Below the pieces are notes generated by a model. The model saw only the letters and a list, made by a program, of their open reading frames with translations. It did no database searches and was not told the DNA's origin. The translations under genes were made by a program, and so were the position numbers. Positions 1 to 8,332 of a stretch of 19,689 bases of DNA are shown here, in pieces (within the stretch, counting starts at the first letter, position 1; every line of letters begins with the position of its first letter). This DNA is from an uncultured Chlorobiota bacterium (lineage in GTDB: Bacteria > Bacteroidota > Ignavibacteria > UBA10030 > UBA6906): the NCBI GenBank assembly GCA_900696645.1, contig CAADGV010000018.1, positions 1-19,689 on the forward strand. Direction: 5' to 3'.

Positions 1-126
1 CAAACGAGCCAAGGTGAAGCCCAACAGCAAACAAGGACAATCTCGGGGTTGACGATGACAGTGTATTCCTTACATGGTATTACCTGTTCGCCCAACCTAC
101 CGGAAGGATTTCCTAATCGTAAGTAA
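1..126 (+). CDS. possible C-terminal end of an upstream protein (partial, unrecognised)
   Basis: Frame 1 is open from the window edge to a TAA at 124-126 (41 codons). The other two forward frames close early, at about 15 and 50. A strong forward terminator follows at 151-190, which fits a gene ending here. The short peptide is Gln/Thr-rich at first and shows no motif I recognise. It could equally be chance open frame in an intergenic region. Confidence 0.25.
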   Translation, partial: QTSQGEAQQQTRTISGLTMTVYSLHGITCSPNLPEGFPNRK

Positions 127-150
127 CGGCGTAGAGAATCCTACCCGAAT

Positions 151-194
151 GAAAGGCAGGCGGCCCGCGGGTTGCCTGCCTTTCTGTTTTGTTG
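151..194 (+). terminator. rho-independent terminator of the upstream unit
   Basis: A perfect 11-bp stem, GAAAGGCAGGC (151-161) with GCCTGCCTTTC (174-184), encloses a 12-base GC-rich loop. It is followed on the + strand by a T-rich run (tgttttgttgtt). It lies before the metallopeptidase gene and so insulates it from upstream transcription. Confidence 0.75.
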
Positions 195-246
195 TTGGAT
201 TACCCGGCGTCTGGTGTGCAACACGTTACAAATAAGAGGAAGAAAG

Positions 247-2385
247 ATGTTCCCTGTACTCATGGCATTGCTTCTTGCTGCCGCCTCAAGCACGGCCGGC
301 AACCTGCATGAAGGGATACCGCAATGCGGAACGCGTGTCGAACCACATCATCTTCGTCAACCAACCGATGTCGGCGGACGACACATCACGGCTCAGGGTG
401 TGCTCAGGGTGTTGCTTGTCTTCGCCAGCTTCCCCGACGATGAAACGCCCCATCCCTACTGGCCGGCCCGTAATCCCCCGTTATTCATGAATCAGTTCAT
501 CGATCCAGACACGGCAACACGCTCGCAATCGGCATTCAATCTCACAAACTATTTCCGGCAGATGTCGATGGGCAAGTTTCATCTTGTCGGCGATGCGCTC
601 TGGGTGGAATCGGCACGCTCGCAGGAGGAATACCGGACGGGCGCCTACGGGCGGGCAAACAGAAATGTGCTGGAAGAACGTGTCGATGCGCTGGTTGATT
701 TCGCGTTGTACGATCACTGGACGAAGCAGGCCGATCACGTGCATGTCAACATTCCCGACGGGCAAGTGGATATGATCATCATGATCTGGCGAACGGCAAT
801 GTGGCAGTTCTTCGGCGAAGCGTCGTTGGGCTACAACGCCGGATTCGTGTTGGACGGGAAGAGAATTGAGATGGGATTTCCCGAGTATCTTCCTTCACCT
901 CTCGGCTCGGGCGTTACGTGTCAGTACGTCTATAGCGACACCCCGCGGCGCATCATGCAAACGATGGTTCATGAAGTCGGACATTGGCTGTTGGGGGGGC
1001 CGCATCCGTACCACGGCGAATCTCCGCAAGGCAAACACAACTACTGGGGAATGCTGTGCAATCCACTTCGAACCGCATCCTGTGCAAACGCGTATGAACG
1101 TGAACGGCTCGACTGGATAACCGTCCCCGAAATCGTTGCCGACACACATCTGATTCTTTCGGATTACCTCACAACCGGCTCGGCATACAAGTACCGTCCG
1201 CCGAACGGCGAACCTGCCGAGTTTTTCTATTTTGAGAATCATCAACGGCTTTCCGTCTTCGACGACGTGACGATCAATCCGGCGGACAAGGGAATCTGGA
1301 TTCTTCACCAGCAAGGCCCGTACATGGAGCTTGATAACCTGAAGATTAGACCTTCCGACGGTATGTGGAAATGGGAAAATCCGGGAACGTCAACCGCGTG
1401 TTTCTCGCAGCAGCTTCCTGTTTTCACTCGCGGCGTTCCCCGCACGCACACCGGCGTTTCACACCGGAGTCAAATCCCGATGGCAACAAGTCTCGTGAAC
1501 TGGATGCGCGTGCTTAAAGGCAACCCTGCCGCAATTCAATGCGGAGTATTCTATGCAGGAGAACGATTCAACGGCGCGTTCGGCAGTCATTCGAGTCTCG
1601 TGTTCTCTCCATTCAGCAATCCCAACAGCAATACATGGAGCAGGCAGCCGACGTCATTTTCGTTGGAAATTGTTCGTGACAGCGTTGGAACCATCACGTT
1701 CCGCCGCCATTCGAATCCGCTAAACGGTTCGCCTGCACGCCGCTATCTCGGCAATGACCCCACGGTTCAGGGCATTCCGCCGGGAATGATTGCCCTTGCG
1801 TGGGGGTCGCAGTGGTCTGAAGGACAACTCATTGAGCCTGACGTGAATCTGTCGCAACTTGAGCGTCAAATCGGAACCGGCGGAAATTGGATTTCTGTGT
1901 ACGAAGGCTCCGACCTGAGTTGGATTGACGGAAGCATCCCGTACGACACGAACGGTAGGGTGCCGGTATTCTTCCGCGTACGTGTACGCGACACTGATGG
2001 TCACTACTCGGTGTGGTCCGACACGTTCAAAACCGCGACAAGCACAAACGCCGTCTTCCCCACACAAGCCGAGCATCTCCCCGTCCGGTTCGAGCTTCGC
2101 CCGAACTACCCGAACCCGTTCAATCCTTCAACCGTCATAACATACGCGGTTCCCGCGGCATCTCGTATCAGGGTAACTGTGTTCGATGTATTAGGTCGTG
2201 AAGTACGATTGCTTGTGAATGGCACCGTTCAAGCCGGGTTGCATAGAACACTTTGGGACGGGAACAACGAAAACGGCATGAATGCGGCAAGCGGCATCTA
2301 TTTCTGTCGGTTGGATGTACTTCCCGATGAAACGGGCAGCGGAAAATTCGCTCCACTGTTCGTGAAGATGATGTTGACAAAATAA
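247..2385 (+). CDS. secreted M6-like metallopeptidase with T9SS sorting domain
   Basis: Predicted 712-aa secreted zinc peptidase. The frame is open from 172, but the ATG at 247 is preferred because it has a purine-rich AAGAGGAAGAA ribosome site and begins directly with a signal peptide (MFPVLMALLLAAASSTAG). The zinc-binding motif is H242-E243-V-G-H246, followed by GGPH253PYH and a likely Met-turn (Y-W-G-M-L), with an N-A-Y-E-R-E-R-L-D-W stretch like M6/immune-inhibitor-A-type peptidases. The usual third ligand sits one residue further away than in a textbook HExxHxxGxxH. A fibronectin-III-like segment follows at about residues 490-600. The end is a T9SS type-A tail: N620-Y-P-N-P-F-N-P, then VFDVLGREV, and a C-terminal FVKMMLTK strand. 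It is probably translocated by Sec, then secreted or surface-anchored by T9SS. An M43-type assignment is the alternative. Confidence 0.85.
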   Translation: MFPVLMALLLAAASSTAGNLHEGIPQCGTRVEPHHLRQPTDVGGRHITAQGVLRVLLVFASFPDDETPHPYWPARNPPLFMNQFIDPDTATRSQSAFNLTNYFRQMSMGKFHLVGDALWVESARSQEEYRTGAYGRANRNVLEERVDALVDFALYDHWTKQADHVHVNIPDGQVDMIIMIWRTAMWQFFGEASLGYNAGFVLDGKRIEMGFPEYLPSPLGSGVTCQYVYSDTPRRIMQTMVHEVGHWLLGGPHPYHGESPQGKHNYWGMLCNPLRTASCANAYERERLDWITVPEIVADTHLILSDYLTTGSAYKYRPPNGEPAEFFYFENHQRLSVFDDVTINPADKGIWILHQQGPYMELDNLKIRPSDGMWKWENPGTSTACFSQQLPVFTRGVPRTHTGVSHRSQIPMATSLVNWMRVLKGNPAAIQCGVFYAGERFNGAFGSHSSLVFSPFSNPNSNTWSRQPTSFSLEIVRDSVGTITFRRHSNPLNGSPARRYLGNDPTVQGIPPGMIALAWGSQWSEGQLIEPDVNLSQLERQIGTGGNWISVYEGSDLSWIDGSIPYDTNGRVPVFFRVRVRDTDGHYSVWSDTFKTATSTNAVFPTQAEHLPVRFELRPNYPNPFNPSTVITYAVPAASRIRVTVFDVLGREVRLLVNGTVQAGLHRTLWDGNNENGMNAASGIYFCRLDVLPDETGSGKFAPLFVKMMLTK

Positions 2386-2406
2386 TCACCCGTCCTCAAG
2401 CCCTTT

Positions 2407-2437
2407 TTTGTTCTGCAGGGCGATTTTCATATCTTTC
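2407..2437 (+). promoter_or_regulatory. Bacteroidota-type promoter for the DUF3108 gene
   Basis: TTTG at 2407-2410, a spacer of exactly 19 bases, then TATCTTTC at 2430-2437. This matches the Bacteroidota housekeeping consensus TTTG-N19-TAnnTTTG except for the last base. It implies a transcript start near 2443 and a leader of about 35 bases before the ATG at 2478. Confidence 0.55.
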
Positions 2438-2477
2438 ATCACCTCAAACGGTTCTTTGTTGTTTCATCACTCACGCA

Positions 2478-3299
2478 ATGAAGTCGCTGATTGTTCTTAT
2501 TCTTCTGTTCGCGCCCCTTTCGGCGGGCGACGGACAAGAGTCGAAGCCTGCCGGCAAAAACATCTCCGGCGTTATGATGCCGGGAGAAGAGCTTGTCTAT
2601 GAAGTAAGTTGGACATTCTTCAAGTTGGGGAAGATTCGCGTTCTTGCTCTTCCTTCATCTGTCAACAATCCCGCTGTTGCGTACAGTTCAATTGCGTACT
2701 CCGATTCGTACACACTGCCGTTTGTAGACTTCCACGCCATCTCAACTTCCGAAATGGATTCAACGTTGTTCTCTGAAGGAGCATCACTGTTTGAGAAGAA
2801 AGACGACAGGTGGTACCGGCAATTGTACTTCTTCACGCCCTCAACGAGAACATACGTCACCGAACATGCATTCGTCAAAGACCCGCAATCGCAGCAACCG
2901 CTGCAACCGATGACGTACGATACGCTTCAGTTACCATACGACCGGTTTCAGGACGGAACATCGATTCTCTATTTTGCCCGCGCCTATGTTCACACGCAGC
3001 GCGCCATTGCCGTGCCGATACTTGTTCGCGGAAAGGCAGGCAAGACGAACTTCTATCTGCCCGCGGAACGGACAAAGGAAAAAATTGACGCTGTTGATTA
3101 CCCGATCCGTGTCGTGGAACTGGAAGGAAAGGCCGAATTTGAGGGGATTTTCGGGTTAACGGGCGATTTCACCGGGTGGTTTTCCGACGACGAGGCCGCG
3201 GTTCCTATTAAAGCAAAAATGAAAGTAATTCTCGGCAGCATTACGATAGAGCTGAAAGAATGGAAACGCCCCGGCTGGACGCCGCCGCGCGCCGACTGA
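2478..3299 (+). CDS. DUF3108 domain envelope protein
   Basis: 273-aa protein starting with a signal peptide (MKSLIVLILLFAPLSAG). After a short linker, G-E-E-L-V-Y-E-V-S-W-T opens a long beta-rich domain typical of DUF3108, which spans the rest of the chain to a C-terminal strand (I-T-I-E-L-K-E-W). DUF3108 proteins are periplasmic or outer-membrane-associated and of poorly defined function in the Bacteroidota and Proteobacteria. The gene has its own likely promoter. It lies 114 bases before a PAP2 phosphatase on the same strand, so an envelope or lipid role is possible but is inference. No catalytic residues are evident. Confidence 0.8.
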   Translation: MKSLIVLILLFAPLSAGDGQESKPAGKNISGVMMPGEELVYEVSWTFFKLGKIRVLALPSSVNNPAVAYSSIAYSDSYTLPFVDFHAISTSEMDSTLFSEGASLFEKKDDRWYRQLYFFTPSTRTYVTEHAFVKDPQSQQPLQPMTYDTLQLPYDRFQDGTSILYFARAYVHTQRAIAVPILVRGKAGKTNFYLPAERTKEKIDAVDYPIRVVELEGKAEFEGIFGLTGDFTGWFSDDEAAVPIKAKMKVILGSITIELKEWKRPGWTPPRAD

Positions 3300-3413
3300 G
3301 CACGGCAGACATTTGACGTATTCCCTTGCTTCTACACCCCTCTCGTTCTTACATTTTTCACGGTCAGAAGTCTCGGGGGCACACTTCATCACGACAATCA
3401 CTTAGGGTACTTC

Positions 3414-4334
3414 TTGATAAAGCTTCTACTCTCTTCTTTCATGGGAATCTTGTGCCTGTCATCAGCATTCGCGCAAGCGGGTGCCGAACAAGGGGATTCA
3501 TACATGCAGGTCCTCGATGCCGACTCTGTGGCGAGGGTGGAGCTTGCAACGCTTCAGATTCCCGTCGCAACGGAAAACCAACCGCCCTCCAAAATCTCGA
3601 GCATGTTCAGCGGTTTCTGGCGGGATGAAGCGCAAATCTGGACTTCCCCCTTTCGAATGGATTCGGAAGATCTGTTGTGGGTCGGCGGCATTGCCGCAAC
3701 AACGGCATTGCTGATTGCCATCGATGAGCCGGTGTACAAGTCGTTTCGCGACTTCAAAAACGACCACACGTGGGTTCAGAAAACCAGCCCTGTTGCAACA
3801 CAGTTGGGCGAGTTTTATGTCCCTTACGCCATTTCCGCATTGTACTGTTTGAAGGGACTCGCGTTTGATGACGAGCATGCGCTGGATACAGGGCTTCTTT
3901 CCGTGCAGGCAATGATTCATTCGGCTGTTGTCGTCCAGCTTCTCAAACATCTGTTCGGAAGGATGCGCCCCTACGTCAGAAACGGTGAAGATGTATGGTA
4001 CGGCCCGCGGATGTTCTTCAAGAGATACAGCGGCGGATTCTCAAGTTACGACGCATTTCCTTCGGGACACACAATAACGGCATTCAGTCTGGCCGCCGTC
4101 GTTGCTGAACGCAGCGAGCACGCGTGGGTCAAGGCAACCGCATACTCGCTGGCGGGACTCTGCGGCCTGTCGCGGCTGACAGAGCATGATCACTGGCTTT
4201 CCGACGTTGTTGTCGGCGCCGCAATGGGAATTGCCATCGGCAAGCTTGTGGCTCGCAATCACGAACGGAGTGTAACGCTGACCCCGTCGTTCGGCTCTCG
4301 CGGTGCAGGAGTGAATGTTGTGTTCAGTTATTAG
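3414..4334 (+). CDS. PAP2-family membrane phosphatase (canonical motifs)
   Basis: 306-aa phosphatidic-acid-phosphatase type 2 protein. All three signature motifs are present: K178-x6-R185-P186 (KHLFGRMRP), P216-S-G-H219, and S253-R254-x5-H260-x3-D264. These form the vanadium-haloperoxidase-like phosphate site, with H260 as the likely nucleophile. The start chosen is TTG at 3414, preceded by AGGG, because it gives a better signal or anchor segment (MIKLLLSSFMGILCLSSAFA) than the ATG at 3441. Several hydrophobic segments lie at about 85-105, 135-180 and 220-285. The chain ends in a short beta-like strand with a terminal Tyr. The likely substrate is a lipid phosphate or undecaprenyl pyrophosphate on the periplasmic face. 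A paralogue follows immediately downstream. Confidence 0.88.
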   Translation: MIKLLLSSFMGILCLSSAFAQAGAEQGDSYMQVLDADSVARVELATLQIPVATENQPPSKISSMFSGFWRDEAQIWTSPFRMDSEDLLWVGGIAATTALLIAIDEPVYKSFRDFKNDHTWVQKTSPVATQLGEFYVPYAISALYCLKGLAFDDEHALDTGLLSVQAMIHSAVVVQLLKHLFGRMRPYVRNGEDVWYGPRMFFKRYSGGFSSYDAFPSGHTITAFSLAAVVAERSEHAWVKATAYSLAGLCGLSRLTEHDHWLSDVVVGAAMGIAIGKLVARNHERSVTLTPSFGSRGAGVNVVFSY

Positions 4335-4392
4335 CATGAGAGGGTTTTGTTTGAAGATGATATGTGGAGATTCGTTTGAGCAGTTTGGGAAA

Positions 4393-5337
4393 ATGAAGAT
4401 TGGCGTCCTGTTGCTTGCTTTGATGTTCTTGCATTCCGCCGCTTCGCGTGCTGATGAAAGAGGCATTCCGCTGAAACCGCAACGCGACTCGACCTCCGTC
4501 AGCGAGGCGTTGCCCGACTCGATGCAGTTCATGCACCGGCCGCTGCCTGCAGGCGAGCTGAAATGGTACACGATGTTCCAACGCATCCCCGGCGATTGGG
4601 TGACGTTTGCCAACAGGAATTTCCGCGAAGAGAAAATCCCGATGATCGCCGGCATTACCGCGCTGACGGCTTTTGCGGTTTGGACCGACCACCCCGTGTG
4701 GGAAGCCTCCGACCGGTGGTACAAAAGTTCGAGAACCGTCAAGAATCTTAGTGATTTCTTTGAATATTTGGGGGATGGGAAACCGCAGTTCGGACTTGCG
4801 GCAGCATTCGGCGCATTCGGGTATTTTGCGGATGATGAACGGGCGCTGCGCACCGGCAGCCAGCTCGTTCAGACAATTCTCGCCTGCGGAACCGTCATTC
4901 AAACCCTCAAGCACATCACTGGACGCGAAAGTCCGTTCGTCTCATCACGCATCAACGGGCGGTGGGTATTCTTTCCAAATCAAATCGACTACCACCGGAA
5001 AGTGCCGTACTACGATGCCTTCCCTTCCGGACACATCGCTACTGCAACCGCAACGCTCACGGTGATCATGGAAAATTATCCCGAGTGGAAGCCGTGGCTC
5101 AAGCCGCTTGCGTATTTTCTGATTGCCGGCATCGGGGTCGGACTCTCCAACACGGGCATTCATTGGTGGAGCGACTTCCCGCTCGGCATTGCGCTCGGCT
5201 ATGAGTTCGGCATGATCGCCTCGCATCCCGAAGGCTTGCCCCTCAGCGATTCGGAGAAGGATAACTCGCCGAGAGTGACTTTCAGGCCAAACATCTCGCC
5301 AATTGGGCAGGGAGTGACGTTGTCGCTGCATTTCTGA
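4393..5337 (+). CDS. divergent PAP2-family protein, tandem paralogue
   Basis: 314-aa protein from the ATG at 4393, which begins a clean signal peptide (MKIGVLLLALMFLHSAASRA). The frame is open from 4315 and would then overlap the previous gene, so an upstream start cannot be excluded. It shares layout with the preceding gene: hydrophobic N-terminal half, DDERAL-type turn, F-P-S-G-H, and a terminal beta strand ending in Phe. The motifs are altered. Motif 1 reads K173-x6-S180-P181 (Arg replaced by Ser). Motif 2, P211-S-G-H214, is intact. Motif 3 keeps H257 and D261 but has Leu251 where the conserved Arg should be. Two phosphate-binding arginines are therefore missing, suggesting changed substrate or loss of phosphatase activity. 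Probably co-transcribed with the first copy. Confidence 0.82.
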   Translation: MKIGVLLLALMFLHSAASRADERGIPLKPQRDSTSVSEALPDSMQFMHRPLPAGELKWYTMFQRIPGDWVTFANRNFREEKIPMIAGITALTAFAVWTDHPVWEASDRWYKSSRTVKNLSDFFEYLGDGKPQFGLAAAFGAFGYFADDERALRTGSQLVQTILACGTVIQTLKHITGRESPFVSSRINGRWVFFPNQIDYHRKVPYYDAFPSGHIATATATLTVIMENYPEWKPWLKPLAYFLIAGIGVGLSNTGIHWWSDFPLGIALGYEFGMIASHPEGLPLSDSEKDNSPRVTFRPNISPIGQGVTLSLHF

Positions 5338-5427
5338 AGCGAACGGCCGTAGAGCGGTTCTTGCATTTCCACATCCAATTCACCATACTTCCGTCGTATG
5401 TTCATGTGACACATCGTGTGAGCCATA

Positions 5428-6459
5428 ATGATGAAAGCAATGGTCCTCCACTCTCTCACAACTCTTGCGTCGAACCCGAAGCCCCTCTCGCTCGTCCACT
5501 TTCCTGTACCGAAACTTCCCCTGCGGAAGCTGCTTGTCAAAGTCTCGGCGTGCGGAGTCTGCCATACCGAGATTGATGAGATTGAAGGAAGAACACCGCC
5601 GCCGCGCCTGCCAATCATCTTGGGTCATCAGGTTGTCGGCAAAATTGAAGCGTTGGGAGAAGACGTAACGAAGTTCAAGGTCGGGGATCGCGTTGGTGTT
5701 GCGTGGATTTTCTCGGCATGCGAAGCGTGTTCATTCTGCCGGGCGGGGAATGAGAATCTTTGTCCCGAATTCAAAGCAACAGGTCGCGATGCCAACGGCG
5801 GCTACGCGGAATACATGACGGTGCATGAAGATTTCGCCTATCCGATACCGGATGTCTTCTCCGATGCCGAGGCCGCTCCGCTGCTCTGCGCGGGCGCAAT
5901 CGGCTATCGCTCGCTTCGACTCACGAATCTGAGCGACGGGCAGAAGTTGGGCCTCACGGGATTCGGCGCTTCGGCGCATCTTGTGCTCAAAATGGTCCGG
6001 CATCGATTTCCCAGAATACCGGTGTTCGTCTTTGCGAGGAGTGAAAAAGAACGGGAGTTTGCAAAGGAGCTTGGCGCCGTTTGGACCGGCGATTCTTCGG
6101 CCTCTCCTCCCGACAGACTCGATGCAATCATTGACACGACGCCGGTCTGGTCGCCGGTTGTTGACGCGTTGAACAATCTTGCACCGGGCGGACGCCTCAT
6201 CATCAACGCTATCAGAAAAGAAGACGCCGACAAGCAACTTCTCGCTCAGATTGACTACTCTTCTCATCTTTGGATGGAAAAGGAAATCAAATCCGTAGCA
6301 AATGTAACGCGATATGATGTGAGCGAGTTTTTGCAGCTTGCCGCGGAAATCCCTATCAAACCAGAGATTCAGGAATATGCTCTGGAAGGGGCAAACACAG
6401 CGTTGCTGGAGTTGAAGCAGAAGAAGATTCGCGGAGCCAAAGTGTTGAAGATTGCGTGA
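5428..6459 (+). CDS. zinc-dependent alcohol dehydrogenase (MDR superfamily)
   Basis: 343-aa medium-chain dehydrogenase. The N-terminal GroES-like domain carries the catalytic-zinc motif G-V-C45-H46-T-E and G-H67-Q68 (Gln where Glu is commoner), plus C154. The structural zinc site has four cysteines: C98, C101, C104 and C112. The Rossmann domain begins at L-T-G178-F-G-A-S-A. It most resembles the AdhA/CAD2-like class of NAD(P)-dependent alcohol or aldehyde reductases. A second ATG directly follows the first (5431), and either could be used; no strong ribosome site is visible. It is cytosolic, with no signal peptide. Its neighbours give no pathway clue. The substrate is unknown. Confidence 0.88.
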   Translation: MMKAMVLHSLTTLASNPKPLSLVHFPVPKLPLRKLLVKVSACGVCHTEIDEIEGRTPPPRLPIILGHQVVGKIEALGEDVTKFKVGDRVGVAWIFSACEACSFCRAGNENLCPEFKATGRDANGGYAEYMTVHEDFAYPIPDVFSDAEAAPLLCAGAIGYRSLRLTNLSDGQKLGLTGFGASAHLVLKMVRHRFPRIPVFVFARSEKEREFAKELGAVWTGDSSASPPDRLDAIIDTTPVWSPVVDALNNLAPGGRLIINAIRKEDADKQLLAQIDYSSHLWMEKEIKSVANVTRYDVSEFLQLAAEIPIKPEIQEYALEGANTALLELKQKKIRGAKVLKIA

Positions 6460-6486
6460 AGAAGCGGTTTTTTCTTTCAACACGAA

Positions 6487-6546
6487 CACACAGAGGACAC
6501 GAAGTATCACAAAGTTGATTGTTGATTAAGGAAAACCCTCTGTGTG
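6487..6546. repeat. inverted repeat in convergent gap, REP-like
   Basis: Perfect 10-bp arms CACACAGAGG (6487-6496) and CCTCTGTGTG (6537-6546), separated by 40 bases, sit in the 114-base gap between two convergent genes. The flanks extend the symmetry imperfectly (CACGAA versus CACAATGG). The CAC-rich, purine-rich wording resembles the element at 12667-12755, suggesting a dispersed repeat. Confidence 0.5.
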
Positions 6547-6573
6547 CCATTGTGCCGAATTTTTTCTTTTCCG

Positions 6574-8205
6574 TCAACGAAGCAACAATGCCTTCCTCGT
6601 CAATGTCATTTCGCCCGCCGTGAGCCGGTAGATGTACACGCCGCTGGGCAGATTGGCGGCGTTCCATTCAACGGAATAACTTCCCGGATTCATCGGCTCG
6701 TTCACGAGTGTCCCGACTTCCCTCCCCAACACATCAAACACCTTGAGTGTTACATGGCTGAATGCTGAGAGCTGATAGCTGATTGCTGTTGCCGGATTGA
6801 ACGGATTCGGATAATTCTGCTCAAGAACAAATTCCCGCGGATGTGACGGCGATATCTCCTTCACATCCGTTGGCGAATCGCCGTACGCAATAAAAAACAG
6901 GAACTGCATCTCATCGCTGCTGCGCAATCCGTAGTAAATAGGCTGCGCCGTGGGATTATGATACGTCGTGATCAGCATGAGGCTGTCACCGGCGAGAAAC
7001 CGCATCGGCGTCGTGAGCGAAAGAAGTGCCGGATGCTCCCAATCGTTGGTGTAGTAGAGAAGCTGCCCGTTATGCGCTCCACCGACACCGACCACGCTGA
7101 ACTCGATCATCCGCTGATGGGCATGCGCCCACATTTGAATGATGTTGGTATTCTGAGTGAAACGAAACGCCCTGCTGATCGTCGTTGTTTGAAACGGGGG
7201 TAGGAAAATATTCGTGTTGGAGAAATGCCTCGGTGTAGCCTTGTGCAGAACGGTGGCGGAGTCAACGGTATGCAGATTCACATACACTTCGCCGATGCGC
7301 GGGGCGCTTGTGCGGTTCACGGAGTGAACATTCAGGTCGAAGCCCGTTCCCCGCGGAAGTTCCAGCGCAACGCCGGGCGGAAAGTAGTAATCGACTTCCG
7401 GCGTCTGCGTTCCGACAAAAAACCTGAAGGGGAAAAGATTGTTCAACTCAAAAATCGCCGGAAGGTAATTACCCAGCGAATCACGTATGTCTCGATACAC
7501 ATGAGGCGTCGGCGAGCCTGTTCCGACCGGATAGTTGTACACAATCATGTGGTGGCTGCCGGCACGGTAGCGGATTTGATACCGGTTGACATACACGTTC
7601 TGCGACGTCGGGTAGGGAATGAAATAAAGAAACTCCCTGTCGTGTATTTGCGCGGGCCACACGTGAAACGGGCCGAGATGAAGCTGAAAGCCGCTTGCAG
7701 GAAGAGGAAGCGGTTCGAAATTGAGAATGAAGCGCGTAGTATCGTTGAAGAGATTCGTATCAGCTCCGGCAACAACGCCGGTCTCCGGCGCCCCGCCGCT
7801 GATCCAGCGGTTGACAAACGCAAGTTCACCCATGGTGAGGAAAGGAAGTCCGAGCGGCATAATCGAGCCGTACCCCTGCGGCATGTTGACGCTGTTCGGC
7901 GCGTTGATCTTGTGCCAGAAGTAACTCTTGTTGAGTCCGGGAATGCCGCCGATGGTGCTGACGCGGACCAGACTATCCTGCGCCGCCGCGATGTTGTGCG
8001 GAGTGACGTTCACCAGCTTGCGGTACGCTGAATCGGCCGTGAGAATGAGCCCCGTTTGTACTGCGGGCGGATAGCCGCCGACGGCGTGGCAACTCGTGCA
8101 GTACCTGTCGAGCACACGCTCTTGCACGGTTTGCCACGTGGACGGTTGGGCAAACAGTGGCAATGACAGACATGTCAGCAATGCGACGTAGGCGGAAGGC
8201 TTCAT
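6574..8205 (-). CDS. secreted heme-c / copper type II monooxygenase-like protein with T9SS tail
   Basis: 543-aa exported protein. Order: signal peptide (1-19); a c-type heme site C36-T-S-C39-H40 with M109 or M116 as possible axial ligand; a two-lobed PHM/DBH-like copper monooxygenase core; and a T9SS sorting tail (N464-Y-P-N-P-F-N-P, then VFDVLGREV, ending in basic ALLLR). Copper ligands match peptidylglycine/dopamine monooxygenase positions: H218-H219-M (first CuH ligands), H294 (third CuH ligand), H361-A-H363 (CuM) and M433 within S-x-D-E-M (CuM methionine). The start has a strong GGGGAGAG ribosome site. Known family members hydroxylate C-H bonds using two coppers and an external reductant; a fused cytochrome domain could supply electrons (inference). 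Substrate unknown. It is transcribed toward the alcohol dehydrogenase. Confidence 0.85.
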   Translation of the reverse strand: MKPSAYVALLTCLSLPLFAQPSTWQTVQERVLDRYCTSCHAVGGYPPAVQTGLILTADSAYRKLVNVTPHNIAAAQDSLVRVSTIGGIPGLNKSYFWHKINAPNSVNMPQGYGSIMPLGLPFLTMGELAFVNRWISGGAPETGVVAGADTNLFNDTTRFILNFEPLPLPASGFQLHLGPFHVWPAQIHDREFLYFIPYPTSQNVYVNRYQIRYRAGSHHMIVYNYPVGTGSPTPHVYRDIRDSLGNYLPAIFELNNLFPFRFFVGTQTPEVDYYFPPGVALELPRGTGFDLNVHSVNRTSAPRIGEVYVNLHTVDSATVLHKATPRHFSNTNIFLPPFQTTTISRAFRFTQNTNIIQMWAHAHQRMIEFSVVGVGGAHNGQLLYYTNDWEHPALLSLTTPMRFLAGDSLMLITTYHNPTAQPIYYGLRSSDEMQFLFFIAYGDSPTDVKEISPSHPREFVLEQNYPNPFNPATAISYQLSAFSHVTLKVFDVLGREVGTLVNEPMNPGSYSVEWNAANLPSGVYIYRLTAGEMTLTRKALLLR

Positions 8206-8270
8206 ACTCTCCCCGGAAGATTATCAATGAACGGTGGATCAAGATAGAAATTTGGGTGGAGAGTTGGTAG

Positions 8271-8308
8271 AAGAAAGAAAAAAGCCTTGCTGCATTCCCA
8301 GGCAAAGC
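8271..8308 (-). terminator. rho-independent terminator of the sigma-factor operon
   Basis: On the - strand, GCTTTGC pairs with GCAAGGC (+ strand 8302-8308 and 8284-8290; 7 bp with one G-U) around an 11-base loop. A T-rich run (TTTTTTCTTTCTT) follows at once. It lies 25-60 bases beyond the stop of the PDZ gene. Confidence 0.7.
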
Positions 8309-8332
8309 CCTTTTGTAAGAAAATCTCAATCC

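Noticed and set aside
49-81. TTGACG with TATTAC as a promoter near the left edge
   Set aside because: The spacing is about 23 bases, too wide for a normal -35/-10 pair, and the strong terminator at 151-190 would stop it before the first gene.
4041-4853. 270-codon open frame on the - strand across the two PAP2 genes
   Set aside because: It lies fully antisense to two well-supported genes, crosses their junction, and its translation has no recognisable domain or ribosome site.
5338-5360. Hairpin after the second PAP2 gene (GAACGG with CGGTTC) as a terminator
   Set aside because: The arms contain a mismatch and no T-run follows.
5731-6510. 259-codon open frame on the - strand under the alcohol dehydrogenase
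   Set aside because: Antisense to a gene with intact zinc motifs; the translation is Arg/Cys-rich and lacks any family feature, as expected of a shadow frame.
7225-8031. 268-codon open frame on the + strand opposite the copper monooxygenase gene
   Set aside because: The opposite strand holds the heme, copper and T9SS motifs; this frame is Arg/His-rich with no domain.
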